NCBI GenBank assembly: GCA_001599815.1
Contig: BCIA01000002.1
Coordinates: 5,491,626 to 5,555,625, forward strand
DNA: 64,000 bases
Direction: 5' to 3'
Origin: Furcasterigmium furcatum
Lineage: Eukaryota > Ascomycota > Sordariomycetes > Glomerellales > Plectosphaerellaceae
Made by a program: the position numbers and the translations under genes
Notes under the pieces: generated by a model
Databases searched by the model: none
Told to the model about the DNA's origin: nothing
Seen by the model: only the letters and a program-made list of their open reading frames with translations
Shown: in pieces, positions 1 to 11,396 of the stretch
Layout: the number at the start of each line of letters is the position of its first letter
Position numbering within the stretch: position 1 is the first letter of the stretch

Positions 1-2886
1 ATTGGAGGTCGGGGGAGGGAGTTCTATGTCGAGATTGTTTGTCGAGAGACGGGCATGAGTTTCTCTCGAGTCGTACAGGAATGAGGGAGGAAGAGAGGCG
101 AGGTGGAGGTGTTGGAGGGGTCGAGAGTGGTGTTTCGGGGTGGGCTGGGGGCTGGCGGGACTAATAGTTGGTCTGACACACTGATCACCTGCGGCCAATG
201 TTTCTCGAGATTGCCAGGGAAGGACCGACCGTTCGCCAACTCGGGATGAATAGGTAAGCAGGGCAGGTGTAATGGGAATTTCTCTAGCTCGACGAAATAT
301 CTTTATCCATCTTCATTCACCCATCGTCCCCAGACAAAACACCTGGCAAGACCTTGGACGCCGGGCGCACCCTGCGCAACACCAACGAGAGGCCTCTGCT
401 CAAAGGCACTTCCTGGCCCGATACGGGGATCAGGCTGGGAGACCACCGTCGTCCTCCGTCACTCAACCAAGAAGCGGGGGCCTCAGAAACACCCGACGGC
501 AATGCCATTGGTTGGCCAGACACACAAGGCCGGATGGTTGGGCTGCAGATGGAGGGTGACCGACGACGCGATGACGACGTGACCCGTGACTCGTGGGCAT
601 CTGTCTGGAGGGTCCTTCCATGTCTGTTCTGGACTTCCATGGAAATCTCTATCCACTGCCGAAGCCTTGGTGTCATGGTTTGAGATTGGGCAGCGACACG
701 AAATACTCGCCATCGAAGCAAACAAACAGCGGACAGGAGGACGGCGGAGTTGGCCGGCATCACAGGGGCCACAAGACCTGCATCGCATTTTGAGGGAGAA
801 GCAGGCACCCATCTCCGGCTGTCCCAGACTGCGGCACCGGCACTGCAGATGGCCGCGAAGAGCTGTAATTCGCGATGCGTGCATTCGTCATGGGACCCCT
901 CTTCTCCTCCTGCAGCTAATAAGTTGTTTGCTAGCTGCCGACGTGCCGCCACCCGAGCCTCAACTTGCCTCGTTCCTGGTGATGAGCAACGGGGCTATGG
1001 TTTTGCATGGGTAGCGAGGACAACCGACAAATATTGCTTTTTGCAAGTGCTGAGCATCCACAAGGACAGTCAGAGTCGACCCGAAGAAGTCTCAGCATCA
1101 GGGACTTGGGCATCCAGGGTATCCCCCGCATCGTCTCGCTGGAGCGACCGTCCTACGTCATAAGGCAGGAGGCTGGTTGCTCCACCTCTTCCAAATGCCA
1201 ATATTCAACTGACCGCGTGAAGATTCGACCAAGTTCACATTCGCCGTTGAAAGTCTTGCTATCGTGAGCCTCACTTTGATTCTCTCGTGTTCTCCGGAAG
1301 TGTTGCCACCCTCCCATGGCGGCAGATCGCCACAATACCAAGTGGCTTCACTGGACAGGTGACCCAATATCCGCGCTGTGCCACCTCACACCACACAGGA
1401 CTAGACAGCCCCCCGGCATCGACTTCCCTTCGACTCAGATGCAGACTGAGGTCGTTGTTATTGCCTCGGTTCATCCCGCCTCCGGGCACTTAGTTCCCGT
1501 GACTCTCGCGCAAGCAACCTGATCGACTCGCCGGATCCGGCTAGGCCCGGGATCGGAACGGCCCTCATATCGGCGTTGCCAAGCCCGGTCAGTCTGGAGT
1601 CACCAAAGCCTGTGATGTCCAAAAAGCAGCCAGCTACTACTGGAGAGATATCCATGGTGCTGCCAGTGCTTTCCTATTATCCATATCCGTTCATGTCTTT
1701 ATCTTGGCCCCTCCTTGTTGGTCATTCGATGCACCCCAAGAGACGATTTTACGGGTTGTGCCTTCGTACATGTCACATGATGCCTCATGATGCGCAAGGG
1801 GAAGCAGCATGTCGCCTGCAATTATTCACCCGCCAAAAGAGACGTGACATGCCTTGACTTTACAGAGCCGAGCATGACAAGGCGAGATGGGAGATGCTTT
1901 ACGGCGAACGAATAATTCACACCAGTCTGAGGCGTCAACTGCTCTACATGGTCACAGACGACAGGGATATTTAGTGGAGGCCATACTAAGAATAGGCTTG
2001 TATTTGGGAAATGTAATTATTTGCTTGGGCTAAACCGCTCCGTGATGCACTTGCATCCGCCTCGTAGGATGGATTGCTACCATGGTTCCCCGCTGTCTCA
2101 GCGCCTCGATCTCCCCAGACCAAACGGTGACTGTCTTCCAACGGCAACAAGGCCTCCGATGTCGCGCTCTGAATAAGAACTCAACGCCGGAGACCGTGTG
2201 GCGGACAAGTAAACCTGAGCACTTCGAGACAGTCAGCAAGAGTCCCATCCGAAAAGCTAACGTAACGAATGATAATTGTAAGGTCCAATATCAGGATTTT
2301 CAGTGTGTGTGTGTGTGAGTAATCATGCCATATGATCATAGACTGTGTAACGAAGATGTATCATCATTGAGGACCGAGGGGTGGAGGAGATGCGAGGCGA
2401 GAGAGACGCACGAAGACTTACCCATTGAGACTGTGGGACGAATTGACCTGTCAGCTTAGACTTCCAAGCCGTAGGTCCATGAGAGAGATGCCAGCGATCT
2501 CTTCTGTCAGGCTGCCTGTGAGCAGAGCCATGGAGGAAGATGCTTGTTGTGGTTGAGGAAGGAAGAAAGTTCGCGGCTCATTTGAAAAATTTCATGGCGG
2601 GTCTTGGAGCGAGATGCTTAGTCATCATCAGATTCCCGCGCTGACATAATCATGCTGCCCCTGAAAGTCGCTACCTGAAAGTCGGTCTGAGGCGTCACAA
2701 CGGTCCATGAAGAGACAGATGCTTGATAAAGTTCTCATTGCTACAAAAGTATCGCTACCCGTAGGGCGCGTGTTGACTCCCCCCTCATCTACTCATACAT
2801 TATAATATACGTAATGTGTTTGTACAATCCCATCAGGTCTACCCGTGAAACCCGTTCCCACCGTACGCCGTCTTTCATGTCTGCTC
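1..2886. other. Stretch without a supported gene
   Basis: Only short, mutually overlapping open frames occur here (the longest, 211 codons, on the minus strand at 317-952). None has a recognisable domain, and none can be joined by plausible introns into a longer protein. The left end may hold the upstream region of a gene lying outside the window. A (GT)n tract lies near 2303. The right part, about 2320-2886, is the 3' flank of the minus-strand sorting nexin. Confidence 0.5.
2303..2317. repeat. (GT)7 dinucleotide microsatellite
   Basis: An uninterrupted GT run of about 15 bases lies in non-coding sequence. It is a simple repeat with no sign of function. Confidence 0.9.
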
Positions 2887-5800
2887 TCAATGCGTCACCA
2901 TCTTCACTGCTTGTAGAATCATTCCAAACATCAAGCCTCTCGCGACTTCTTCGATCTGCAGACAGTCAAAGATCCGTCCGAGGGCGTCCGACGTCGCAGC
3001 CTGTCCCATCACACCCGTGAGCGCGGCCGGCACGCCCCGTTCGATGAGCATCTTGCGAGCCTTGACGCGGAGCTTCTCCTTCTCCTCCGCCGTCGTCTCC
3101 GCAGGCCAGGCAGCCCGCTCCTCGTCAGTGGGCATCGTGTTCTCCCGCAGCTTGCGAAGGTTATATGCCAAGCCCGCATCGCTGGTGTTGCCCTCGATCA
3201 TCGAGTCCTGCATCATCTTCTGGATGGAGATGAGGGAGGGGTTGCCCGGTCGGAGCAGGAACGACTTGGCGGCCGCGAGCAGAGTACGGCGGATATTCCA
3301 CGCCGAAGATAGAGTGTACATCTCATTGATAATGGCGAATACAAGCTCCACTGCGACTCGCGTTTCTGGCTCCGACAGTTGCGAGTGTTGCCTGGCAGGC
3401 TTGGAAGATGTTGTCGCCAACGCCGACGGATCAGACACGGAGCTCCTCTTCAAGGGGTATGCGCTGAAAGGCGAGGCAATATTGTTCGAGGAATTCTCCC
3501 TTGAGAGCCTCCGTTCCGGGGACTTGGCTGCGGTATCGCCTTCCGCTAGGGACTCGCTTGATGCGTGAGCGTCTTCGGTCGGGGTCATGAGCTTTAGGCC
3601 GTCGAGGCTGAGCGTAGAGGGTGATCGAAGGGGCGACCGCAGCGCTGCGAGACTCGATGCTCGACTATGTTCCCGGCTTCGCGCAGCGCTGTCCCATCGG
3701 TCCATGCGTGGCTTCAGGCTGTCGGTCTCTGGTTCTCCCCGAGAGTCGTAGCTGGGGCGGCGTTCCATGGGAGCCGCCTTACCCGGCTGAAGGGAGACTA
3801 CCGACGACCTCTGGCTGTCGAGACTGTCTCGTGGCTTTCGGGGTCCATTTGGAGAGACGATGCCGCTGATACCGCTGAGGCTGGTAGAGCTGTCCATTCT
3901 CGGAGGCATACCCAGCGATAACTGCTTGCTGTGGGTCTGGATGTCGCTCAGCGATGATGTTGTCTGCCGCCTGGGGCCGAGGCCGATGTTGTTGAACACG
4001 CCTGTCACGCCACCAAACACCGCCTTGCCTCCGTCAATGGCCCCTTTGAATCCAGGCGTCAAGACATCGACCATGTTCTTGCTGACGCTGTCCCAACCGA
4101 GCCCAGCCTTCGGCTCTCCACGACCAAGGCCGGAATCCTTCTCCAGGAAGCGCTTCATGCCCTCACTCTCGGCAAGGGGTTGGTACCAGCAAGCATCCCT
4201 AAGATACCGCTCCAGCTCACCTCGCAGAGACTCCCTCGTGTGCAACTTCCAGCTGGGCAGTGCAGAATGCTGCTCTGTGAAGGCTGTGGCGCCGGAGATC
4301 TGAGCGATGCGCCTCAGGATTTCGTGAAGCGTCTCAAAGTCGGAATATCGGCGCACGATCATCCAGCCGGCATAGTACGAGGATGCAGGCTCTATCTGCA
4401 CCAAGTAGTCCCACATGGGCTTGGTTCTGATGCGAGTGTTGTCGTTTGTCGAATCGTCCAACAGCGTTACATTGGCATTGTGCAGAGTCAGCACAGGCTT
4501 TCGCGGGCCGTCGCCTGGCGCTTCGGGTTCCTCCTTGCCAGGCGGCACGATCTGGTCGAAATTCGTGAAGCGTGCCGTGCTCTCATTTGCGCCTTGCTTC
4601 GGAGACGAGGGCTGGCTAGCACCGTCTGTCGTTGATCGAGGCGTGATCGGCGAGTGTAGGCTCTCGGCTCGGACTGATTCGTCCGCAGATGGCTTCTCCA
4701 TGGACGACTGAGATCGCGGTGACATGTCTCCAGAAGTCGAGACGGTCTTCCTGGTGTCCGTCTCTGCCGAGTCCCGCTTCACAGATTGGCCGGACCAACC
4801 ATCCTTGGAATTCTGGCTTTCCGCTCGTGCAAGCATGGCATTCATGCGCTTCATTTCCTCCATCGCCGTCTCCATCTCCTCATCAGCCTTGCTCAACTTT
4901 TTCTTATGCGCCATGGAAGGTTCCTTGCGCCGCCACTTATCCTGCTCCAGAGAGCTGCGGCTCGGTTTCGCGAGACTGATGTTGCCAACGTTGCCGTCAA
5001 TGTCGATGAAAGCGTTCTGGTTTGAGGAGTCCGGTCCGGTCTGCATCCCAACATCAATGGCCTGACTGAAGTCGGGCTCGCCGGCCTCGAGGAGGTACAC
5101 GATCCACCCATTGATCCATTCGGCCTTTGAGAAGGTCTGAAGTGACGACTCGAGGATGACGCCTGCTAGGATCTCCCGGAGGAAAATCCGGGCGGGGTCG
5201 CAGTTATGTGTGGATTTATCGAGGAACTGGAGGAGATCCTCGGCAACCATGCGGAACTTCGCCGCTTGTTGCGTCTGGCTAAGGAGATTTGCCAGCCTCG
5301 ACTCGGGGTTTTCGGCAAGGTAGTTGTATATGGCATCGGGGGCTGTCACGTTCGCTTCGGCAGGAACATCGGCATAGGCTGCAGAAAGTTCGGAGAGGAA
5401 TACGATAAAGATAGATGAGGTGTTTGTAAGGAGGTCGAGGAATGCGTCTGCAGGTCGCTTGCGGTAGAGAGCATTGGAAATCGAGAGGATGAAAGAGTTG
5501 AGGGTCTTCCTGCAGGCGAGAGGGAAGGCCGAGTCTCGCGGAACAATAGGCGAGTACCACCACTTGACGTAATCGCGAGTGACAGCATCGACAAGGCCGA
5601 CGAGGGCTTCTCGAGTCTCGGGCTTGAAGTCGTCGAATGCGTTGATGGCTCGCTGTTCGTCTGCCTCTTCGTCCTCCGTCTTCTTTGGTTCAGGGACCTT
5701 GTCGAGGCCGAGTCGAGTGAGGACATCGGTGCCGCGTTCGCCATGGACGATTCGAGAGATCTCGGGGTGCCGTGCTTCGTAGGAGACGAACAAGACCACG

Positions 5801-6114
5801 CCTCCGAATGCGCCGATGAGGATGAGGCCCAGCTTGCCCAGAACAACGTAGGTCGCAGCAGCCAGACCGACGCCGATGCCACCCAATGTTTCTGGAGTCG
5901 CCGTGGAGAGGAACCTGAGGGTCTTTGTGATTAAGTCGTCTTCGGGCTTAGCTATCCGTGGCGGCGTTGGTGGCGCATGGGATGAAGCTGGCGATTTCTC
6001 TGTTGGAACATCCGGCTTCTCCGCGAGGATGGGACTCTCGTGGTTCGACGGTGGTTGCGCAGCATCGGTGGCCGACGCAACCGGCGGAGGATTAGAGGGA
6101 ACGGTCGTGTCCAT
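2887..6114 (-). CDS. PXA-PX-Nexin_C sorting nexin (Mdm1/SNX13-like)
   Basis: Single-exon gene of 1075 aa. After a Pro/Ser-rich N-terminus there is a hydrophobic hairpin at about residues 78-112 (two Gly/Leu/Val-rich segments), which should insert in the ER membrane. It is followed by a PXA domain (about 165-365), a Ser-rich acidic linker, a PX phosphoinositide-binding domain (about 540-665, with the RRYSDFETLHEIL core) and a Nexin_C domain at the C-terminus (about 930-1075). This order is that of the Mdm1/SNX13/SNX14/SNX25 family, which tethers ER to vacuole/lysosome or lipid droplets. I see no RGS domain between PXA and PX, where many family members carry one. Long Ser/Pro-rich stretches between PX and Nexin_C are typical of fungal members. 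The family call is firm; the exact orthologue is not established. Confidence 0.9.
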   Translation of the reverse strand: MDTTVPSNPPPVASATDAAQPPSNHESPILAEKPDVPTEKSPASSHAPPTPPRIAKPEDDLITKTLRFLSTATPETLGGIGVGLAAATYVVLGKLGLILIGAFGGVVLFVSYEARHPEISRIVHGERGTDVLTRLGLDKVPEPKKTEDEEADEQRAINAFDDFKPETREALVGLVDAVTRDYVKWWYSPIVPRDSAFPLACRKTLNSFILSISNALYRKRPADAFLDLLTNTSSIFIVFLSELSAAYADVPAEANVTAPDAIYNYLAENPESRLANLLSQTQQAAKFRMVAEDLLQFLDKSTHNCDPARIFLREILAGVILESSLQTFSKAEWINGWIVYLLEAGEPDFSQAIDVGMQTGPDSSNQNAFIDIDGNVGNISLAKPSRSSLEQDKWRRKEPSMAHKKKLSKADEEMETAMEEMKRMNAMLARAESQNSKDGWSGQSVKRDSAETDTRKTVSTSGDMSPRSQSSMEKPSADESVRAESLHSPITPRSTTDGASQPSSPKQGANESTARFTNFDQIVPPGKEEPEAPGDGPRKPVLTLHNANVTLLDDSTNDNTRIRTKPMWDYLVQIEPASSYYAGWMIVRRYSDFETLHEILRRIAQISGATAFTEQHSALPSWKLHTRESLRGELERYLRDACWYQPLAESEGMKRFLEKDSGLGRGEPKAGLGWDSVSKNMVDVLTPGFKGAIDGGKAVFGGVTGVFNNIGLGPRRQTTSSLSDIQTHSKQLSLGMPPRMDSSTSLSGISGIVSPNGPRKPRDSLDSQRSSVVSLQPGKAAPMERRPSYDSRGEPETDSLKPRMDRWDSAARSREHSRASSLAALRSPLRSPSTLSLDGLKLMTPTEDAHASSESLAEGDTAAKSPERRLSRENSSNNIASPFSAYPLKRSSVSDPSALATTSSKPARQHSQLSEPETRVAVELVFAIINEMYTLSSAWNIRRTLLAAAKSFLLRPGNPSLISIQKMMQDSMIEGNTSDAGLAYNLRKLRENTMPTDEERAAWPAETTAEEKEKLRVKARKMLIERGVPAALTGVMGQAATSDALGRIFDCLQIEEVARGLMFGMILQAVKMVTH

Positions 6115-7169
6115 GATTGGGCGCGAACCGGTGATGTTTCTGTGAATAAAGTCCTGTGAGGGTTCCCTTCACATCCCAGCTAGAGGGTTCTGTCGTCTTG
6201 AAGGATGCGCCGGGCGTGCCGCGGTTGGTAGTGAGACAAGGGATTAGGCGAGGGGCCGGAACGACGAGACAAGAGGGAAATGCCAAGATTACAGCGCATA
6301 TGCATTCGTGTACAGCTTGTCTCGGAATGTCAGAGCTCCAACCCCAGATAATCGTGAACCTGTCTCTGGGAGGAATCCGAAACCCGAGAAGAAGAGGGCG
6401 AAAGGGGCTTTTGCGCGGACAGGCAGAAGGATGGTAAGCAGAGAATTGGGGGGTTGTTACAGGGCCTCTGACGATTTTAGCGGAGCTTGGCGGGCTCTAA
6501 AATTACCTACCGGTCTTTCCAGAGCTGCATCCCTGCTCTTTCCCCAATGGCGCCCGTCCTCTGCCGTGAGACGAGGCACGGGCCATAACGGCCAGACTGT
6601 TCTAGAGGTGGGATCCGGGTGCCAGCACTATTTGCTACCTATCTACCTAAATTCGTGTACTACTATACCGTGCTGAAAATAAGAGATGAAATTATTGCAA
6701 CAAAGTTCCGCATGGGACACAGAATAGGGGCTCTGTTGGTCCCCAGTGATCGTCAGCTTCTGGCCTAATCTTGAATTAAATGGGGTCGTATCGTGTTCGT
6801 GTCGAGATGAAACAACCTGAGCCCCTGTCGGAAACGGTTCGATCAAGCCTAGCGCCTTCCTGCAGCGCTGGTGTCGCTCTGCAACAGTGGGAACCGTCAC
6901 GTGGACAGGCGTTGAAGCTCCCACGTCATTCTTGGCAAGCGCGACTGCCCAACTCCAACGCGCGAACCAAACAAAGAGGTTCCACTGTAAGGTATGCCTG
7001 CCGAAGCGACGAGATCCCTACCACAAACGCTTTTGGTCACCGCCAATTCGACACAATACAGTCATTGATATCTGAGATTCTCAGATATTCGACGCCAGTT
7101 CGACGACAATTCGACACCAGCCCTCCTCACAACAACCCCGTTCCCCAATACCTCACCTGCGACCACACG
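6115..7169. promoter_or_regulatory. Divergent intergenic region (sorting nexin / SUB1)
   Basis: About 1 kb lies between the start codons of two divergently transcribed genes and must hold both promoters. No coding potential and no specific regulatory motif was recognised. The inverted sequence TATCTGAGATTCTCAGATA sits at about 7067-7085, roughly 85 bases before the SUB1 start, and may be a 5' UTR hairpin. Confidence 0.5.
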
Positions 7170-7774
7170 ATGGCCGGAGACAAGAGTCTGAAGCGCAGCG
7201 CATCCCGCGTCGAGAGCGACGAGGAGGATACCATCCTTCCACAGGCCTCCAAGAAGACTAAGACCACTTCTGCCCTGGGAAGCGGCGTCGACAAGGAAGG
7301 CAACCCGTACTGGGAGGTCAGTCTGGCGCATCAGCTCGCGATTCGATCCCCCCGCTGACCCATCCGTCTCCTACAGCTTACCAACAGACGCCGAGTTGGC
7401 ATCTCCAAGTTCAGGGACATGACCATGATCAACATTCGCGAGTACTACGAGAAGGACGGCGAATTCCTACCCGGCAAGAAGGTGAGCGCGATAAGTCCAC
7501 GAGGCAGGCTCGCACACCGCCTCGAAACGGCGCGCGCTAACAGAGACGTCCGCAGGGCATCTCCCTCACGCTTCCTCAGTACGAGGCCCTCATCAACGCG
7601 ATCCCCCAGATCAGCGTCCAGCTCCAGGCCATGGGCCACGCCGTCGAAGACTCCGAGGATGCCGGTGGCGCCCCCACTCTGGCCGAAGCTGCCTCCAAGC
7701 CGAAGAAGTTGAAGAAGAAGTCGTCGAAGAAGGCCAACATTGAGGCGACCAGCGACGAGGAGGAGGAGGACTAA
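7170..7774 (+). CDS. SUB1: Transcriptional coactivator p15/PC4 (Sub1 homologue)
   Basis: Three exons: 7170-7316, 7377-7481 and 7556-7774, with introns starting GTCAGT and GTGAGC and ending in CAG. The predicted protein is 156 aa. The N-terminal third is charged (a KR-rich putative nuclear signal followed by SDEED). The PC4 single-stranded-DNA-binding fold follows, spanning the junction motif NPYWE-LTNRRRVGISKF, then MINIREYYEKDGEFLPGKK and GISLTLPQYEALINAIPQI. The C-terminus is Lys-rich and ends EEEED. Sub1/PC4 acts in the nucleus in RNA polymerase II initiation, elongation and DNA repair. Both splice junctions restore the conserved domain without a gap, which supports the exon model. Confidence 0.95.
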
Positions 7775-9184
7775 AGTGGCCCCGTTTTGGGCTCCTCTCA
7801 CGACTTGTACACAACGCATCTCACATGACACGGCGGTAGGAACTGGTTTTAGCGGTTACGATGATTCCCGGAAAAGGGTATGACAAGCTCGCTACGGCGG
7901 CCGGAGTTACGGTTGATTTGTGCATCTGAACACGGTTACAAGGGGATGGAATGTGGAGGAAACATTCGGGCTATCCATGATAAATGGCGATCGCTTCGAC
8001 AGACTGGTATGTATACCAGGTGTCCAAGGCGGCCTCGTGATCTGTCTGCAAGGACTGGGTCGTTCGAGAGTTTGTAGCGAATTGAAGCAAGCCTCGAATG
8101 TTATGCCGGTTTCAGAACTGCCAGCCGCCTCGTCAAGGCCGTGTTGCGCGTGTAACCCAGCCTTGTCGCACAAATGGTCTGAACGTCTCGCGAGCTGTGG
8201 CTCCGGGGTTCACCAGATCATGTACGATGCTGCAACTCGACGCTGTCCAGCTCACGCGAAAGCAGTACAGATCATCGCCCTTGTCGACAGAAGTGGTACG
8301 CCAGGCCTCATTTCGGATCCAACTTGCCTAGCAGGGCAAGTCATCACACGTAAGGTCATCCAACCCCTGTACTCGGACTTGGCGGCGATGACGAAGCAAG
8401 TATGTAGATAGAAGCGGCGCAAGGTGCCTCACTGAACGTACGTGTCTGCGGGAAGTGCTGACAGCCGACTGCAGGGAGACCAGGTTCATGGAGTCGAGGC
8501 CCTTGGCTAAGATGCAACCTCGCAAACCTGCGTCTCGATTCCTTGGTACGTAGAGCTGGCATGTCATGGCGACTCAGATCTCGGTGTCCTCCTCGCAGCG
8601 GGCCGCACCAGTCTCCCGCCGACCAGGGCCCAATCCCGGCCCCGTTGAGCTGCGGAATCACAAAATGCGATGTCATATCCAGCACGTCTCGGGTTATTGC
8701 TTTTCGGGCCTGATTCGTAGGATTGTTCTTGCGGTGAGGCGGGAACGGGCCGCGGTGTTGATTGGCAAGCTGGTCCCGTCCGCCTCATTTTCGCCATACT
8801 CGCCTGCATGCCTGGGCGCTCGACCATCCCCCGACGGCATCGGTCTGCATCACACCCTTGCAAGATCTGGCAAACCGCCAGCGAAGCGTGCTCTCGTCGT
8901 ATGTCCTCTGCCGCCGTCGCTGCTGCATCAATCCTCCAACTTCTGTGTGGCCCAGCGGGTGGTGAAGGCGTCGAGAGTAAACGGATCCCCAATCACGACC
9001 GTGAACGCTGGTGCAGCAACCCTGCAGCAACCGACTTGCGCTGCGAACAGGGTCTATCTACGAGTCCTGGCGCTCGGTGAGTATTGTTGATAAATAGAGG
9101 CCCGCGTCCTCGAGACGGCTGTCTCGTCCCAGACCGACTTTCTGCTCCTTTACACGGGCCAGACGCCAGACGGCCTCGTTTGAT
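7775..9184. other. Stretch without a supported gene
   Basis: This contains the SUB1 3' flank and upstream sequence of the next small gene. Open frames up to 174 codons exist on both strands (for example 8566-9090) but look random in composition and overlap each other. No RNA gene was recognised. Confidence 0.45.
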
Positions 9185-9693
9185 ATGCCGACGTCCGAGA
9201 TGAACAGATACTGGATACCGCGGCTGGATATCCATAAGAAGATTATTGTCCAGCAGCTTCCTTACTTCCTGGGACCGGAGGCAACAGTTCGGCCGTACAC
9301 GAACGATGTGAGCTTGTGTTGTCCCCCATCATCGTCTCCCCCACAAGACTAACGCCGGGCTAGGGCGAGGACGGGTTCCTGATCACTACCCCAGGCCCAT
9401 GCCTAACCGATGTGAGGCGTCCCATTGCAGCGTCTTGAGGTGGAGTCCCGAATCTGACCACGATCTTGTCCGGTGTCCAGGAGCAAATCGACGACATTTG
9501 CAGAAAGTCGAGAGACTTCTGGGAACGACAGGCAGAGGCCAAGTCGCTCGAGACGGACAAGCCGCTCAAGCGGCCCCTGCACCAGCCGATAGTAATCTCG
9601 CGCGGATCCGGCGATTCCTCGAGACGGCGGCACGACGAATGGAGGCCAAGTGACGAGTATAGGCGCCACGAGGGAAACCGGCGGCGGCTTTGA
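9185..9693 (+). CDS. Small protein of unknown function, three exons
   Basis: Predicted exons are 9185-9307, 9364-9411 and 9481-9693, giving 127 aa. Both introns are short (56 and 69 bp) with GTGAG donors and TAG/CAG acceptors, and both fall between codons. The reading frame gives a coherent polypeptide. An aromatic/basic N-terminus (WIPRLDIHKKIIVQQLPYF) leads into LGPEATVRPYTNDGEDGF, then LITTPGPCLTDEQIDDICRK, followed by an Arg-rich, probably disordered tail. Because coding quality persists across both junctions, I believe this is a real gene. I recall similar short proteins as conserved hypotheticals in sordariomycetes but cannot name a function. The stop and C-terminal tail are less certain than the first 75 residues. 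Confidence 0.75.
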
Positions 9694-10292
9694 TACCACG
9701 GGGCCAGAAAGCTTGAGATACCTTCCTGATGGAGGGCGGGACCGAGAATGATTCGCTGTCGTCCCTGGCGTTGATAAGAGAAGGCCTGAGCTCTTTACAG
9801 GCTTGCTTCGACTCTCCGACAACTGGCTTCACAACAGATACCCTTTCCAGACTCATGGCCAACCCGGCCACCGGTGGTGCTGCGGTCAACAGATTGGGCT
9901 GCAAACGTGGCAAGCAGTCTCCGGTGGTGTGGCATGGCGGCGGCATGGTGGCTGCTATGCACTGCAGGGGGGATGGGACGTTAGACCTGATGGCGTTTAT
10001 GCATGGCGAATGATCGGATCAGCATGATGACGGGAACCAAGTCGAGCAGCAACTTGCATAAGTATTGCATACCCACAAACCCGAGTAGGTGTGTTCGGAT
10101 GGCTACGAGTAACGGTGATGCCACTGAGGGTCCCGGTTCATGCGGTCTGCTTCTGGCAAGATGACCGCCGTGGTCGCAGATTCGCGATATGACATGTCGT
10201 TCGGGGACCAGAGAAGAAGAGCCCGACAGTGGAGCTGCCAGCGCTCATTGCATGCCAACGACACACAGCAAGGCCGCGGAGATGGCCGTAAC
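9694..10292. other. Convergent intergenic region
   Basis: This lies between the 3' end of the three-exon unknown and the 3' end of TEN1 on the other strand. Nothing beyond short chance frames was seen. Confidence 0.5.
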
Positions 10293-10759
10293 TTAGGTTG
10301 GACCGCCTGGCTGTCTTTTCATCGCCGATAAGGTGTGTTCGTAGCGTTGCAAGTCGAGAGGGCCTGCAGACCATAAGAGCAACGCTTGAATGGGAACTCG
10401 CACGCTTCCATCCTGCATGGAACGAGCTGGTGTGTGCGGCTTGGCTGCAGTGACATAGCCTGTCACATTCACCCATTCGCCGACGCGCGTCTTCTCTGCC
10501 GTTAGATGCTCGAGGAGCAAGCTGACATCTACCAGCGACACGATGCTGCTGTCCACTGGGAAGTCGTGCTCGAGGGTGAGACAAGCAGTGGCCGTCGAAT
10601 AGTGCTTGACGCTGGAGATGGGTTAGAAACCGGAAATTCCCGACGAGAAAAGCGAACTTGAATCACACACCAGCCAAGGAACCTGACTTTGTCGCCTTCT
10701 GATCTCGACGGAAGATCCGACAACAGACACAGCTGTGACGGCAAAGGGCCTCTGGACAT
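10293..10759 (-). CDS. TEN1: Telomere-capping CST complex subunit Ten1
   Basis: Two exons on the minus strand: 10671-10759 and 10293-10611. The 59-bp intron starts GTGTGT and ends CTCCAG. The protein is 135 aa, the usual size for Ten1. Exon 1 gives the N-terminal LPSQLCLLSDLPS plus GDKVRFLG. Exon 2 continues with KHYSTATACLTLEH, SLLLEHLTAEKTRVGEWVNV, TGYV and the Ten1 signature ending VPIQALLLWSAGPLDLQRYE. These strands and the final helix form the single OB fold of the fungal Ten1 family, which binds Stn1 and protects telomere ends and lagging-strand synthesis. The gene is small and split, so automated annotation could miss it. The family call is from recognition of the motif pattern; no telomeric sequence is nearby. 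Confidence 0.88.
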
Positions 10760-11396
10760 GGTGATGAGGAGTTGTCCCTCGTTGCTTTTACATGGCCGCT
10801 GTGCTGTTGGGGATCCGACAGCGTTGACGAAACATCGAATGTTCGACCCCACGATAAACCGCTCCTCTGCGACTCGAGAAACGGATGAATGGACTTGAGC
10901 TGGAGTTGAGCATCTCGTCCAGTCGAGGAAGCAACCTCATGGTCCTCGGCCTGCTGAGTCAGCATTCTTGACACCGAGGACGGACCGGAGGAACTTCGGC
11001 AATTCCCCTCCTGCCCGGTTCCAGGCTGCGGCAAAAGCCAGTCATGGGATGGATTACGGCAAGCCGCTGGCTTGGCCTCCAGGTTGCATCATACCCGCTA
11101 CCTATTTTATCTCCCGTCCACCATCCAGGCACCCTCGATACCAAACCTCCCACCAGGCTGATCCCACGCTCCTCGAATCCCCTCAGACCCGGCGTCAAGG
11201 CTCGAAGCCGTACCTTTTGCGAGCGGTTTAACATATAGGCCGATCTACGTCCCTCTCGTTCCCCGTTCCCGCTTGCGACCGTTACCCCGCAACAAGGCCG
11301 ATTGCCTCGAAGTTGGTCCTCGCGATAACGGCCGGCGACCTCGTCATCCTCAACAAACACCTTTCACGCATTTTCATTTAAACACCACAAATCATC
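10760..11396. promoter_or_regulatory. Divergent intergenic region (TEN1 / SNF7)
   Basis: About 640 bp lies between the start codons of TEN1 (minus) and SNF7 (plus), so it contains both promoters. The last 150 bases before SNF7 are pyrimidine-rich, as is common in fungal leaders. No coding feature was seen. Confidence 0.5.

Noticed and set aside
317..952. 211-codon minus-strand frame
   Set aside because: Random composition, overlapping frames on the other strand, no domain or splice partner.
8566..9090. 174-codon plus-strand frame
   Set aside because: No protein-like motif, and an equally long unrelated frame lies on the opposite strand.
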